Assembly (NCBI GenBank): GCA_014801535.1 | Contig: JAAVEA010000027.1 | Location: 1-64,000 of the forward strand | From: Bacteroides sp. | GTDB lineage: Bacteria; Bacteroidota; Bacteroidia; Bacteroidales; Muribaculaceae | Direction of reading: 5' to 3' | Length of the DNA stretch: 64,000 nucleotides | Part shown: positions 35,110 through 43,993 of the stretch, piece after piece | How the letters are laid out: each line of letters opens with the position of its first letter | How positions within the stretch are numbered: position 1 is the first letter of the stretch | The notes under the pieces: generated by a model | Database searches by the model: none | What the model saw: only the letters and a program-made list of their open reading frames with translations | What the model was told of the DNA's origin: nothing | Made by a program: the position numbers and the translations under genes

Positions 35110-36342
35110 ATGAAAAAATATTCATTCGCTTTGGCTGCACTCTTAGCGTGCTCCCCTTTCGCCGGCGCAACCTATTTTGAGGCTCCGGCCTGCGACGAAC
35201 CCGGAGTCGAGAATCCTGATTCCACAGGTTTCAAATTCACCGAAGTCATCACCATTCCGACAACTTCCGTAAAAGACCAGAATAAATCAGGCACATGCTG
35301 GGCATTCTCCGGTCTCTCCACTCTTGAAGACAATGTGCTTAAAAACACAGGGAAGGAAATAGACCTCTCTGAAATGTTTGTGGTGAGAAACGCTTATATC
35401 GACAAGGCCAAGAAATATATGCGTATGAATGGCAAACTAAACTTCGCTCAGGGCGGTTCTTTCGCTGATGTGCTTGAAATGACACGTCTTTATGGTGCTG
35501 TACCCGAAGAAGCCTACTCAGGTCTTAATTATGGCGAAAGCAAACACTCCCATTACGAAATGGCCGAGGCTCTGGAAGCATACCTGAATGCAGTGCTCGC
35601 CCGCGGAATGAAAAATAGCAAACTTTCTTCGGCATGGCTCCCCGGTTTCATCGGCATTCTCGATGCATATCTGGGAAAAGCTCCTGAAAATTTCACATAT
35701 AACGGCAAAAACTACACTCCTCAGTCTTTCGCTAAAGAGATGGGGATAGTGCCTGAGAATTTCCAGGTCTACACGAGCTACACCCATCATCCTTTCTACG
35801 AGGATTTCGTTCTTGAAATTCCCGATAACTGGCTTTGGAGCACATGCCGCAACGTTCCTATGAACGAACTTCAGGCCATCTGCGACAATGCTCTTGAAAA
35901 CGGATATTCCGTGATGTGGGCTGCCGACGTATCGGAAGGTGGCTTCAAATGGAGAAAAGGGTATGCCGTGCTTCCCGATGACAAGGATCAGAAAGATATG
36001 ACCGATACTGAGCTCTCGAGATGGGTGAAGCTCTCCGATAAAGATAGAGAAAACGCCAAGTTTGAGATCAAAGGCCCGGTTAAGGAGAAAACTGTGACTC
36101 AGGAATCACGTCAGCAGACTTTCGACAACTATGAAACAACCGACGACCACGGTATGGTGATTGTCGGAACAGCCACCGATCAGGAAGGTAACAAATATTA
36201 TAAAGTGAAGAACTCTTGGGATACGAATCAGATCTACGATGGTTTCTTCTATGTTTCCGTGCCCTATTTCCTTGAAAAAACACTAAATATCGGTGTGCAT
36301 AAGGATGCAGTGCCCAAGGATATTGCAAAGAAATTCAAGTAA
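35110..36342 (+). CDS. Secreted C1B family cysteine peptidase (bleomycin hydrolase/PepC-like)
   Basis: A 410-residue papain-fold peptidase with a signal peptide ending 'SPFAGA' (about residue 20). The oxyanion Gln and nucleophile are in 'VKDQNKSGTCWAFSGLS', His in 'DDHGMVIVGTA' and Asn in 'YKVKNSWDTN'. Cytoplasmic PepC-type enzymes are hexameric aminopeptidases; a signal peptide places this one in the periplasm or outside, common in Bacteroidales. Monocistronic, with two possible terminators downstream. Confidence 0.9.
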   Translation: MKKYSFALAALLACSPFAGATYFEAPACDEPGVENPDSTGFKFTEVITIPTTSVKDQNKSGTCWAFSGLSTLEDNVLKNTGKEIDLSEMFVVRNAYIDKAKKYMRMNGKLNFAQGGSFADVLEMTRLYGAVPEEAYSGLNYGESKHSHYEMAEALEAYLNAVLARGMKNSKLSSAWLPGFIGILDAYLGKAPENFTYNGKNYTPQSFAKEMGIVPENFQVYTSYTHHPFYEDFVLEIPDNWLWSTCRNVPMNELQAICDNALENGYSVMWAADVSEGGFKWRKGYAVLPDDKDQKDMTDTELSRWVKLSDKDRENAKFEIKGPVKEKTVTQESRQQTFDNYETTDDHGMVIVGTATDQEGNKYYKVKNSWDTNQIYDGFFYVSVPYFLEKTLNIGVHKDAVPKDIAKKFK

Positions 36343-36346
36343 ATTA

Positions 36347-36368
36347 CACTGTTTTCAGTGATTTTTTT
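36347..36368 (+). terminator. Weak terminator of the C1B peptidase gene
   Basis: CACTG/CAGTG stem with TTTT loop followed by ATTTTTTT. Confidence 0.6.
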
Positions 36369-36372
36369 AACT

Positions 36373-36418
36373 TCCGCTCCCTATTTCGTGTTAAAGATAT
36401 GGGGAGCGGATTTATTAT
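36373..36418 (+). terminator. Second hairpin before rsmA
   Basis: TCCGCTCCC (36373-36381) pairs with GGGAGCGGA (36402-36410), followed by TTTATTATT. Either a backup terminator or a leader hairpin 23 bp before the rsmA ATG. Confidence 0.5.
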
Positions 36419-36432
36419 TAAATATACGCAAT

Positions 36433-37224
36433 ATGCAAGTAAAAGCAAAAAAACAACTCGGCCAGCACTTCCTTAAGGATGAAGATATAGCCCGGAGAAT
36501 AGCCGAAACAATATCAGGCGCCCAACTTCCGGAGAATGCACGGAAATGGGCAGAAATCCCGATTCTGGAGATCGGGCCCGGTATGGGCGTGCTAACTAAA
36601 TATCTCATGGATAGCGGCCGCACGCTGAAAGCCGTGGAACTTGATTCGGAATCCGTGGTATTCCTCTCGAAAGTATATCCGAAACTGGATGTTATAGAAG
36701 GCGATTTCCTGAAGATGAACCTTGACGAGATATATGATACAGATTTTGCACTTATCGGCAACTATCCATATAATATCTCCTCCCAGATATTTTTCAAGGT
36801 GCTTGACTATAAAGAGAAAATTCCCGTTGTGGCAGGAATGTTGCAGAAAGAAGTGGCGGAGAGAATATGCAGCGGTCCGGGATCGAAGGTTTACGGAATA
36901 CTTTCCGTTCTTCTCCAGGCATGGTATGACTGCCAGTATCTCTTCGATGTGGAACCATTCGTTTTCGCACCCCCACCAAAAGTGAAGAGCGGAGTGCTGC
37001 TCCTTACCCGAAATTCACGCACGGAACTCGGATGCGATCCGGTGATGTTCAAGAAGATTGTAAAGACATCTTTCGGAATGCGACGCAAAACATTGCGCAA
37101 TTCCTTGGCTTCATTTATCCAACCCGGATCGGAGGCTTCAAAGTTGGAGATTCTATCCCTTCGTCCCGAGAGATTGTCGGTGGAACAATTCATCGAACTT
37201 ACAAACGCTATAAAACCCCTTTGA
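36433..37224 (+). CDS. rsmA: 16S rRNA (adenine1518/1519-N6)-dimethyltransferase
   Basis: A 263-residue KsgA/RsmA methyltransferase. 'KKQLGQHFLKDEDIARRI' is the N-terminal signature, 'ILEIGPGMGVLTKYL' binds SAM, and 'IGNYPYNISSQIFF' is the NxPY catalytic motif. The C-terminal helical domain ('FGMRRKTLRNSLASF') is complete. The ATG at 36433 matches the family start; the in-frame upstream stretch contains the hairpin just described and is not coding. Confidence 0.95.
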   Translation: MQVKAKKQLGQHFLKDEDIARRIAETISGAQLPENARKWAEIPILEIGPGMGVLTKYLMDSGRTLKAVELDSESVVFLSKVYPKLDVIEGDFLKMNLDEIYDTDFALIGNYPYNISSQIFFKVLDYKEKIPVVAGMLQKEVAERICSGPGSKVYGILSVLLQAWYDCQYLFDVEPFVFAPPPKVKSGVLLLTRNSRTELGCDPVMFKKIVKTSFGMRRKTLRNSLASFIQPGSEASKLEILSLRPERLSVEQFIELTNAIKPL

Positions 37225-37235
37225 CAGTAAATAAA

Positions 37236-37267
37236 GTTGACCGTAGAAATGATTAAAAATATATTTG
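37236..37267 (+). promoter_or_regulatory. Promoter of the XRE-S24 regulator
   Basis: GTTG (37236-37239), 20 bp, TATATTTG (37260-37267). Confidence 0.7.
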
Positions 37268-37283
37268 CATAAATTAATATTTA

Positions 37284-37319
37284 TTGCTAACTTGCAAAAT
37301 ATTTATTTAGCAATGCTAA
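37284..37319 (+). promoter_or_regulatory. Likely autoregulatory operator
   Basis: Half-site TTGCTAA (37284-37290) and palindrome TTAGCAATGCTAA (37307-37319), 10-50 bases past the expected transcription start and before the regulator gene. The palindromic layout fits a dimeric HTH repressor binding its own leader. Confidence 0.5.
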
Positions 37320-37362
37320 GTAGTTTTAAAAATTAAGTAAACTTAAGCAATTAGCCGATATT

Positions 37363-38046
37363 ATGCCTGATATATCTTTAATTCAATCTGAAAAAATGAA
37401 CACTGTCAAATCCCGCCTCATTCATCTTCTCAAGGAGAAAAGGATGAGCCAGACTGAATTTTCACGTCTGATGGGGGTATCACCCACCTACATAGGTGCC
37501 ATGCGCCGCTCCATTTCAGAAGAGCGTCTGAAAAGACTGCTTGAGATTTTTCCCGATCTCAACCGCGATTGGATTCTCTTCGGTGAGGGAGAGATGTTTA
37601 TGGATGAAGATGACGGACCCGATCTCTCCGATGGATATGTCGTGCCTCTGATTCCTGTGAAGGCATTTGCAGGAAATCTCCAGATGTGGGCTACCGGCGT
37701 GGAACTCCGCGACTGCGAGAAGGTTGTTTCTCCCGTAAAAGGGGTTGACTTCGCGATACGCATCGCCGGCAACAGCATGGAACCCGAATTTCAGAACGGA
37801 TCGATGCTTTTTATCAAGCGTATCAACGAACGTGCCTTTATCCCTTGGGGTAACCCGATGGTGATCGATACTGAAAACGGCGTTCTGGTGAAGGCTGTCT
37901 ACCCTTACGATTCCGGTTCACCGGAGGAGCAGTTTATCGAAGCACGCAGTTACAACCCAAACTATCCCCCTTTGAAAATCCCCGTAGAGAGCATTTACAA
38001 CCTCTATCGCATCGTTTCGGCCACAAAGCAGTATTCTACTATGTAA
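37363..38046 (+). CDS. XRE-type HTH regulator with S24 (LexA-like) peptidase domain
   Basis: A 227-residue protein (or 216 if the ATG at 37396 is used). N-terminal helix-turn-helix ('MSQTEFSRLMGVSPTYIGAMRR'), then an S24 domain with the catalytic Ser in 'IAGNSMEPEFQNGSMLFIK' and a Lys in 'GVLVKAVYPY'. No clear Ala-Gly autocleavage site was identified; 'KAFAGNLQMW' is the best candidate. It may respond to DNA damage or other stress like phage-type repressors, but no phage genes are nearby. Followed 32 bp later by a phosphatase gene. Confidence 0.85.
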   Translation: MPDISLIQSEKMNTVKSRLIHLLKEKRMSQTEFSRLMGVSPTYIGAMRRSISEERLKRLLEIFPDLNRDWILFGEGEMFMDEDDGPDLSDGYVVPLIPVKAFAGNLQMWATGVELRDCEKVVSPVKGVDFAIRIAGNSMEPEFQNGSMLFIKRINERAFIPWGNPMVIDTENGVLVKAVYPYDSGSPEEQFIEARSYNPNYPPLKIPVESIYNLYRIVSATKQYSTM

Positions 38047-38078
38047 TCGAAAAAATCATGGCTTAAATCGAATGAATT

Positions 38079-38639
38079 ATGAGTAAAGCAAGACTTAATC
38101 CCGTAATTGCGGATAAAATAAAGAGAGCGGTTGAGAAAGCTCATGACGAGAATCGGCCTCTTGCCCTGCTTTTCGTATGTCTGGGCAATATATGCCGCTC
38201 ACCGGCAGCTCACGGCATATTTGAAAAAATGGCGATCGAAGCGGGGATCGAAGACAGAATCACTGTCGACTCCTGCGGTTTCTATGGAGGCCATGCCGGC
38301 GATCTTCCCGATCTGCGTATGCGCAAAGCAGCTATTCAGCGTGGATACACGCTCGACCACAGAAGCCGGAAGATACGTCCGTCTGACTTTGACAATTTCG
38401 ATCTTATCTTCGGCATGGACGCCGCTAATCTTGAAGACCTGCACGATGCGGCGCCCGACATTGAAGTCGAGGAAAAGATTATCCCGATGGCTGCGCTGGC
38501 AGTCAATCATCCGGAGGCGGATGCCGTGCCCGATCCCTATTGGTCAGGAGCTGATGGTTTCTATCATGTGCTCGATATACTTGAAGACGCATGCTCCGAA
38601 CTTGTCGATGAAATTAAGAGAGTGTTTGAATTTAAATGA
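38079..38639 (+). CDS. Low-molecular-weight protein tyrosine phosphatase
   Basis: A 186-residue phosphatase. The P-loop 'VCLGNICRSPAA' (CX5R) follows a 30-residue N-terminal extension, and the general acid Asp is in 'AVPDPYW'. Bacterial relatives dephosphorylate tyrosine kinases of polysaccharide export or phospho-arginine; here no kinase is adjacent. Its last codons are part of a 20-bp inverted repeat whose other arm is 150 bp downstream. Confidence 0.9.
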   Translation: MSKARLNPVIADKIKRAVEKAHDENRPLALLFVCLGNICRSPAAHGIFEKMAIEAGIEDRITVDSCGFYGGHAGDLPDLRMRKAAIQRGYTLDHRSRKIRPSDFDNFDLIFGMDAANLEDLHDAAPDIEVEEKIIPMAALAVNHPEADAVPDPYWSGADGFYHVLDILEDACSELVDEIKRVFEFK

Positions 38640-38811
38640 TTTTAGCACAAAGAGAGATTTTGGGATGATTTTCCAAAGTTGAAGAGGGAGCGATGCGGGC
38701 ATCGCGACCGATGAAATCTTTGGGAAAGCGCCCAAAAGATCCTTTGTGATGAAATCAAAAAATTCTTAAACTCTATAAATATTTAATTTGGTTTAAATTC
38801 AAACACTCTCT
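38617..38811. repeat. 195-bp imperfect palindrome with 20-bp terminal inverted repeats
   Basis: AGAGAGTGTTTGAATTTAAA (38617-38636) and its exact complement (38792-38811). Inside, CACAAAG...TTTTGGG matches CCCAAAA...CTTTGTG, TTTCCAAAG matches CTTTGGGAAA, and GCGATG/CATCGC (38690-38705) is near the centre. Non-coding and MITE-like; its left end supplies the last codons of the phosphatase gene. Confidence 0.75.
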
Positions 38812-38851
38812 AAGAGTATACACACTCTATGAATTGTAATATTTAAAAACA

Positions 38852-40153
38852 ATGCCTATGAAAACCGGTATCCGACTTTTGGGCCTCATAACCGCCCTCT
38901 TTCTCTCTTCAGCATCTCTTTCGGGTCTCGCCCAAGGGGCGGGAAGTCTTCCTGCCGAGCTCGACGGCTCTATGATGCCCTACGATTTCTCCGCAGTGGA
39001 CTCGTTGCCTGTGATTCCGGCCGGATATGAACCGGTTTACGTAAGCTACATAGCCCGTCACGGAGCCCGCTATCTTTCTTCCCCCAAAAAAATCGAGAAA
39101 ATAAGCAAGGCTCTTAAAGAAGCGGAAGGGAGTGGAAATCTCACTAAAGAAGGGATGGATTTCCTCGCCTATATTTCCGAGATCGAGAAGCGCACAGGAG
39201 ATAAATGGGGACTGCTTTCTTCCGTTGGTATCGAGGAGGAGAAACGTCTCGGAGATGAAATGAGCCGTATGCTGCCCGAGCTATTCAGGAAAGGACGTAT
39301 AAAGACCATCTCCACTTTCGTGCCTCGTGTCATAATGACCATGTATGAATTCAACCATTCTCTGGAACGCAATCATCAGGATCTGGAGATCTACACTGCA
39401 TCAGGCAAGCAGAACGATTCGCTCCTATATTTCTTTGACGCTTTCAAGCAGTATGATGCATTCCGTTCGCAAGGGGATTGGCATAAGGTATACGATGCCT
39501 TTCTGGAAGCACGGGTCTCCCCGGCTCCTGCACAAAGGCTTTTCACCGGTGTGAAAAAATCGGGTCATGAATGGAGAAAACTTACAATGGAAATGTATGG
39601 AATCGTTCAGGGGGACAGAGCCGCCGGTTTTGATGCCTCGGGCACACAATGGTTTTCCGAAGAGGAATATCGGCAATGCTATCGAGCATCCAATCTTGTG
39701 CATTATCTCCGAAATACGCCTAACCCTCTTGATCCCTGGTGCGCACCGGCCACTGCAATGCTGATCCGGAGGATAACAGATGATGCAGATGCGGCTGTCG
39801 GCGGAGGCGCCACAACCGGAAATAACAATATTCTTTCCGGTTATTTCGGCCATGCGGAGACCCTGCTTCCACTTCTGGCCGTTATGAATATTCCGGGATG
39901 TTATTACCCGGTCAGCGACCACGATAATCTTGATTTGAAATGGCAGTTACAGAATATAACGCCATTGGGGGCAAATCTCGCATTTATTTTTCTACGCGAT
40001 CCGGAGGGTGAGATTTACGTTTCTGTCCGTCATAACGGGCGCAACGTACCGGCCTATCCGGGAGCTCCGGAAGTGATCCGCTGGGATGAGCTGAAATCAT
40101 ATTGGGCTCAAAGAATTTCCTCTTTCTCACGCCCCAAGGCCCGGCTCCTTTAA
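38852..40153 (+). CDS. Histidine phosphatase, MINPP/phytase-like, secreted
   Basis: A 433-residue clade-2 histidine phosphatase with signal peptide (about 26 residues, ending LAQ). 'YIARHGARYLSS' carries the phosphohistidine, and 'YFGHAETLLPL' has the HAE motif typical of multiple inositol polyphosphate phosphatases instead of HD. It probably removes phosphate from inositol phosphates in the envelope; BtMinpp of Bacteroides is the known model. Start is ATG 38852 or ATG 38858. Preceded by the MITE-like palindrome. Confidence 0.85.
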   Translation: MPMKTGIRLLGLITALFLSSASLSGLAQGAGSLPAELDGSMMPYDFSAVDSLPVIPAGYEPVYVSYIARHGARYLSSPKKIEKISKALKEAEGSGNLTKEGMDFLAYISEIEKRTGDKWGLLSSVGIEEEKRLGDEMSRMLPELFRKGRIKTISTFVPRVIMTMYEFNHSLERNHQDLEIYTASGKQNDSLLYFFDAFKQYDAFRSQGDWHKVYDAFLEARVSPAPAQRLFTGVKKSGHEWRKLTMEMYGIVQGDRAAGFDASGTQWFSEEEYRQCYRASNLVHYLRNTPNPLDPWCAPATAMLIRRITDDADAAVGGGATTGNNNILSGYFGHAETLLPLLAVMNIPGCYYPVSDHDNLDLKWQLQNITPLGANLAFIFLRDPEGEIYVSVRHNGRNVPAYPGAPEVIRWDELKSYWAQRISSFSRPKARLL

Positions 40154-40254
40154 CTTTTATCCCCGGATGTGCGTTAGAACTATAAGAGTGAATTTCTTAG
40201 AGAGTCCATTCAAACACACTCTAAGATTTGAAAAATAACTTTAATCGATATATT

Positions 40255-40677
40255 ATGGGAAACAACACATCAGATTCAAAAAGACTGTTCAATCAGGCGA
40301 TTGAGCGTCTGCGCGATGATATGCAGAGCCGCGAGATAGGCGCTATTCTTTGGGACAATTCCACCGCCGGTTTTCATTATATTCCTGAAACCACCATCAC
40401 CGACAAGGACGGTAAACAGAGTGTGATCCGCATTATGGGTCTTTACATTTATGATAACACTCTTTACCTCGTAGAGGAAGGGATGGCTCCGGTAGAGCTT
40501 ACAGAGTTTTATACCGATGGTGTTGAGGTGCCTCCAGTTGTAGTGACCCTCACTGAAGACTCCGCGATGCGTCACCTCGGTGATCCGCGAAAGGAAAAGG
40601 GATACACCACCATAGCTTCCGATGAAGAATGGCTCGTCATAGCCGACTGCTATTTCGAAGCGCTTGCTGAGGAATAA
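40255..40677 (+). CDS. Conserved protein of unknown function
   Basis: A 140-residue, mostly acidic cytoplasmic protein ('NTSDSKRLFNQAIERLRDDMQSREIGAILWDNSTAGFHYI'). It alternates helix and short strands and ends acidic. No family with known function recognised. The ATG at 40255 is preferred over the TTG at 40228. A bidirectional terminator follows, so it is a single-gene unit. Confidence 0.65.
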   Translation: MGNNTSDSKRLFNQAIERLRDDMQSREIGAILWDNSTAGFHYIPETTITDKDGKQSVIRIMGLYIYDNTLYLVEEGMAPVELTEFYTDGVEVPPVVVTLTEDSAMRHLGDPRKEKGYTTIASDEEWLVIADCYFEALAEE

Positions 40678-40731
40678 CAATACTCAATAAGAAAGAGCTG
40701 TATAAACAACTTCATTGAATAGACTCTGAAT

Positions 40732-40766
40732 AAAAAACCAGGAAACCTCGCGTATCCTGGTTTTTT
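40732..40766. terminator. Bidirectional terminator
   Basis: AAAAAACCAGGA (40732-40743) pairs with TCCTGGTTTTTT (40755-40766) between convergent genes. Confidence 0.95.
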
Positions 40767-40769
40767 ATT

Positions 40770-42272
40770 TTACTTCACTGCTTTTCTCCTGTGAGGCTTC
40801 TCATTCATTATCACTGCTCCACCATATATTGCCAGAAGCAATGTCTTGACCACATATGCTAAACCGGTGGTGAAGAAACTGTCGGCAAGCAGCCCGGCGC
40901 CGTAGAGAAGGGCGGCAAAGAGGAAATATGCTCCCATTCTCTTCAGATGATAGTTGATAGGATAATATTTGCGTCCAAGGAAATAAGACACCACCATAAC
41001 CGTAAAATAGCTTATCAGTGCGGCCCACGCCGAACCCATATATCCTCCCGGAATGCCAATTGCCTTCACGAGCCAGATGTTGAACACAAGCATCAGTACG
41101 AAGCAAAGCAGAGACATATACATTCCCCACTCGGTGCGATCAGTGAGCTTATACCATAACGAAAGATTAAAGAAGACTCCGAAGCACAATTCCGCAAGCA
41201 TGAGCACAGGTACCACCTGCAGTCCCTCCCAATAACCGGGAGAGATGAAATGTTTAAGCAAGGGGAGATAATACATCACACCCAGATAGATGAAAAACCC
41301 GAATATCACGAAGAATTTCATCGCATCGCTGTAGGCCTGTTTCTTGCTTTCTCCCTCCCCTTTCGCCTGAGAGAAAATAAAAGGTTCGTATGCATAACGG
41401 AAAGCTTGCGTGAACATCACCATAACTATCGCTATTTTCATATTGGCTGCATATATACCTACCATTGTGTCGGCAGCCTCTTTTTCGCCCGTGAATATAT
41501 AGGGAATGACCATCTGACCCATATTCTGACTTAACACGCCCGCAATTCCCAAAATAAGTAACGGCCAGCTATACCTCAGCATCTGTTTCAACAGATCTTT
41601 GTCAAACTTATAGTCTCGTCCTATCAATTCCGGGAGCAATGCAAGAAGCACACATATCGTGGAAAGTATATTGGCTACAAAGATCCAGCCTATTCCGAAA
41701 CCGGCGCCTCCCATCGGCTCATAAAACCAACTTATCAATCCCGGACAATGCTTCATCAATGCCGGACAACCGAGAAGGAAAAACAGGTTGAGCCCGATAT
41801 TCAGCCCCACGTTCATAAGCTTTATTCCTGCGAAACGCAATGCCTTTTTCTTATATCGTAGGTAAGCGAACGGAAGATTTGTAAAGGCATCAATGGCGAC
41901 TGTAGTGCCGAGTATCCACACATACGACGGATGCAACGACATCTGCAGAGCCCCTGAGATCGGTGACAGGAACACACTCAGAAGAAAAATGAAAAACATC
42001 GATGTCGTTCCGACTGAAATAAGAGATGTGGTGTATACCTTCTCAGGATCTTTCTCCTTATTGGCATATCGGAAAAAACCGGTCTCCATGCCATAATTGA
42101 GTATCACCAGCATCACAGCCGTGAAGCTATATAGGAAGCTTACTATTCCATATTCATCTGCCGCGAACAGATATGTATATAATGGCACCAGACACCAATT
42201 CAGGAAACGACCCACAATACTGCTCAGACCATACACCGCAGTCTCTTTCGCTAAAGATTTTATTCCTGCCAT
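40770..42272 (-). CDS. Polysaccharide/lipid flippase, MOP superfamily (Wzx/MurJ-like)
   Basis: A 500-residue integral membrane protein with about 14 hydrophobic segments, starting 'MAGIKSLAKETAVYGLSSIVGRFLNW', typical of oligosaccharide flippases of the MOP/MATE fold. It likely moves an undecaprenyl-linked or lipid-linked sugar across the inner membrane; the substrate is not visible and no glycosyltransferase is near. ATG 42272 is chosen; an in-frame TTG at 42467 would add 65 residues encoded by a minisatellite and is judged non-genuine. A terminator lies directly past the stop. Confidence 0.85.
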   Translation of the reverse strand: MAGIKSLAKETAVYGLSSIVGRFLNWCLVPLYTYLFAADEYGIVSFLYSFTAVMLVILNYGMETGFFRYANKEKDPEKVYTTSLISVGTTSMFFIFLLSVFLSPISGALQMSLHPSYVWILGTTVAIDAFTNLPFAYLRYKKKALRFAGIKLMNVGLNIGLNLFFLLGCPALMKHCPGLISWFYEPMGGAGFGIGWIFVANILSTICVLLALLPELIGRDYKFDKDLLKQMLRYSWPLLILGIAGVLSQNMGQMVIPYIFTGEKEAADTMVGIYAANMKIAIVMVMFTQAFRYAYEPFIFSQAKGEGESKKQAYSDAMKFFVIFGFFIYLGVMYYLPLLKHFISPGYWEGLQVVPVLMLAELCFGVFFNLSLWYKLTDRTEWGMYMSLLCFVLMLVFNIWLVKAIGIPGGYMGSAWAALISYFTVMVVSYFLGRKYYPINYHLKRMGAYFLFAALLYGAGLLADSFFTTGLAYVVKTLLLAIYGGAVIMNEKPHRRKAVK

Positions 42273-42303
42273 TGAATTAATTAAATTGGAAATTGTTTTT
42301 TGG

Positions 42304-42464
42304 GTTATTGGAGCTATTGGAATTATTAGAGTTATTGGAATTATTCTGATGCTCCGATTATTCCGATTCCTCCGATTCCTCTGATTCTTCCGATTACTCC
42401 GATTATTCTGATTCCTCCGATTATTCTGATTCCTCTGATTATTCTGATTCCTCCGATTATTCTT
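42304..42464. repeat. 9-bp minisatellite between flippase and ruvB
   Basis: Eighteen head-to-tail units, mostly ATTATTCTG or ATTCCTCCG on the plus strand; one unit (42349-42356) is 8 bp. The first units on the flippase side read GTTATTGGA. The ruvB stop codon (42457-42459) lies in the last unit, so the array starts inside ruvB's final codons and fills the flippase leader. Confidence 0.9.
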
Positions 42465-43497
42465 CAAATAGCGATGCTTGCTGAGGCCCCTGTATACGTC
42501 CGAGATGTCTGTAGGCCAACTCCGTCACCTCACGCCCCCGGGGCGTGCGCTTCAGGAAACCCTCCTTGATAAGGAAGGGTTCATACACCTCCTCTATAGT
42601 GCCGGCATCTTCCCCTATAGCTGTCGCGATAGTAGAGAGACCAACCGGCCCCCCTTTGAATTTATCGATTATAGTCAGCAGAATACGGTTGTCGATCTCA
42701 TCAAGACCATAACGGTCTATATTAAGCGCCTCAAGCGCATGTCGGGCTATCTTCAAGTCTATTTTACCACTCCCCCTCACCATCGCGAAATCTCTTACAC
42801 GTCGAAGCAACGCATTCGCAACACGTGGAGTGCCTCGGCTTCTCAGAGCCACTTCAAGGGCGGCTTCCTCATCGATGCCGACACGCAGCAATCCGGCCGA
42901 ACGCTTCACTATACCTTTGAGTGTGGTGTGATCGTAATATTCAAGATGACAGTTTATGCCGAAACGGGCCCTTAAAGGGGCCGTCAGCGCACCGCTGCGC
43001 GTGGTGGCGCCAATAAGCGTAAATGGAGCCAGCGTGAGCTGCACACTCTTGGCTCCGGGCCCCTTATCGAGAAGAATATCTATCCTGAAATCTTCCATAG
43101 CGGAATAAAGATACTCTTCCACCACCGGATGAAGGCGGTGAATCTCATCTATGAAAAGCACATCATGATCCTCAAGACTCATCAGTATACCGGCAAGATC
43201 ACCCGGTTTGTCGAGTACCGGACCCGATGTCACCTTGAATCCTACACCGAGTTCGTTGGCTACTATATTGGAGAGGGTTGTCTTCCCGAGTCCGGGAGGG
43301 CCATGCAGAAGCGTGTGGTCGAGAGCCTCTCCACGGAGACGGGCCGCTTCAACAAACACACGAAGGTTTTCGATGATTTTTTCCTGTCCGCTAAAATCAT
43401 CGAAAGCCAACGGACGCAGTGCTTTCTCCACATCCTTCTCATATCCTCGGGGGCGTTCCTGACCTTCCCTTATATCGAAATCTTCGTCCATCTGCAA
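42457..43497 (-). CDS. ruvB: Holliday junction branch migration ATPase RuvB
   Basis: A 346-residue AAA+ motor. Walker A '[15 protein letters not shown]', Walker B '[10 protein letters not shown]', sensor 1 'LIGATTRSG', and the winged-helix C-terminus '[21 protein letters not shown]' are all present. The last codons GAAGAATAA merge into the minisatellite. A -7 box TAACTTTG is at 43525-43518 on its strand. Confidence 0.96.
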   Translation of the reverse strand: MQMDEDFDIREGQERPRGYEKDVEKALRPLAFDDFSGQEKIIENLRVFVEAARLRGEALDHTLLHGPPGLGKTTLSNIVANELGVGFKVTSGPVLDKPGDLAGILMSLEDHDVLFIDEIHRLHPVVEEYLYSAMEDFRIDILLDKGPGAKSVQLTLAPFTLIGATTRSGALTAPLRARFGINCHLEYYDHTTLKGIVKRSAGLLRVGIDEEAALEVALRSRGTPRVANALLRRVRDFAMVRGSGKIDLKIARHALEALNIDRYGLDEIDNRILLTIIDKFKGGPVGLSTIATAIGEDAGTIEEVYEPFLIKEGFLKRTPRGREVTELAYRHLGRIQGPQQASLFEE

Positions 43498-43525
43498 TTC
43501 TATCCTGTTTTGAAATGCAAAGTTA

Positions 43526-43993
43526 ACGATTTCAATTCAGAATCTGAAATAATGGACTCAAGAGTGTATAGATTTTTATGACAGAATGCAAACGGGGGAC
43601 ACGGTCATTACGACCGGCCCCCGCAACATCAAGGTTACGAAAAGGTGATTGTCTTCAATCTATGCCCGCTTTCACCCGGGCACTCTCCCCCCTTTTCTCT
43701 CCTTATGCTATTATAACCAACTTACCCCTCTATCTGTTCATTATGAATGACCGATAATTCCGGAAGATTATTATGAAGCATATTTTACCTGTTAAAAACA
43801 AAACGGCCTACGGAAACATCCGCCGGCCGTTTTTAACGAATCCGCGACATCACATCGCTCATTTCGTTCAGATAAACAAAATACCAAACATTACCCATTA
43901 TGACTTTCCTAAACTAAAGGAAAGTTCAAAATTACTAACTTCAAAATACTATTTCTCTTGTCAATTAATTTCTTAGGTAAACGGCAGACATCA
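43526..43993. other. Gene-free stretch between ruvB and the oxidoreductase operon
   Basis: No supported ORF. A GC-rich hairpin GGGGG...ACCGGTC-like lies near 43593-43624, and the terminator at 43792-43838 ends leftward transcription of the oxidoreductase operon. The rest is low-complexity AT-rich DNA. Confidence 0.6.
43792..43838 (-). terminator. Terminator of the 2-oxoacid oxidoreductase operon
   Basis: AAAACGGCC (43801-43809) pairs with GGCCGTTTT (43826-43834); on the minus strand TTTTGTTTTT follows. Confidence 0.8.

Noticed and set aside
36358-36432. 25-residue extension of RsmA
   Set aside because: The stretch contains a terminator-like hairpin and the family starts at 'MQVKAKKQLGQHFL'.
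42273-42467. 65-residue N-terminal extension of the flippase rich in Asn, Arg and Gln
   Set aside because: It is encoded only by the 9-bp minisatellite, begins with TTG inside ruvB, and flippases of this family begin at 'MAGIKS'-like sequence.
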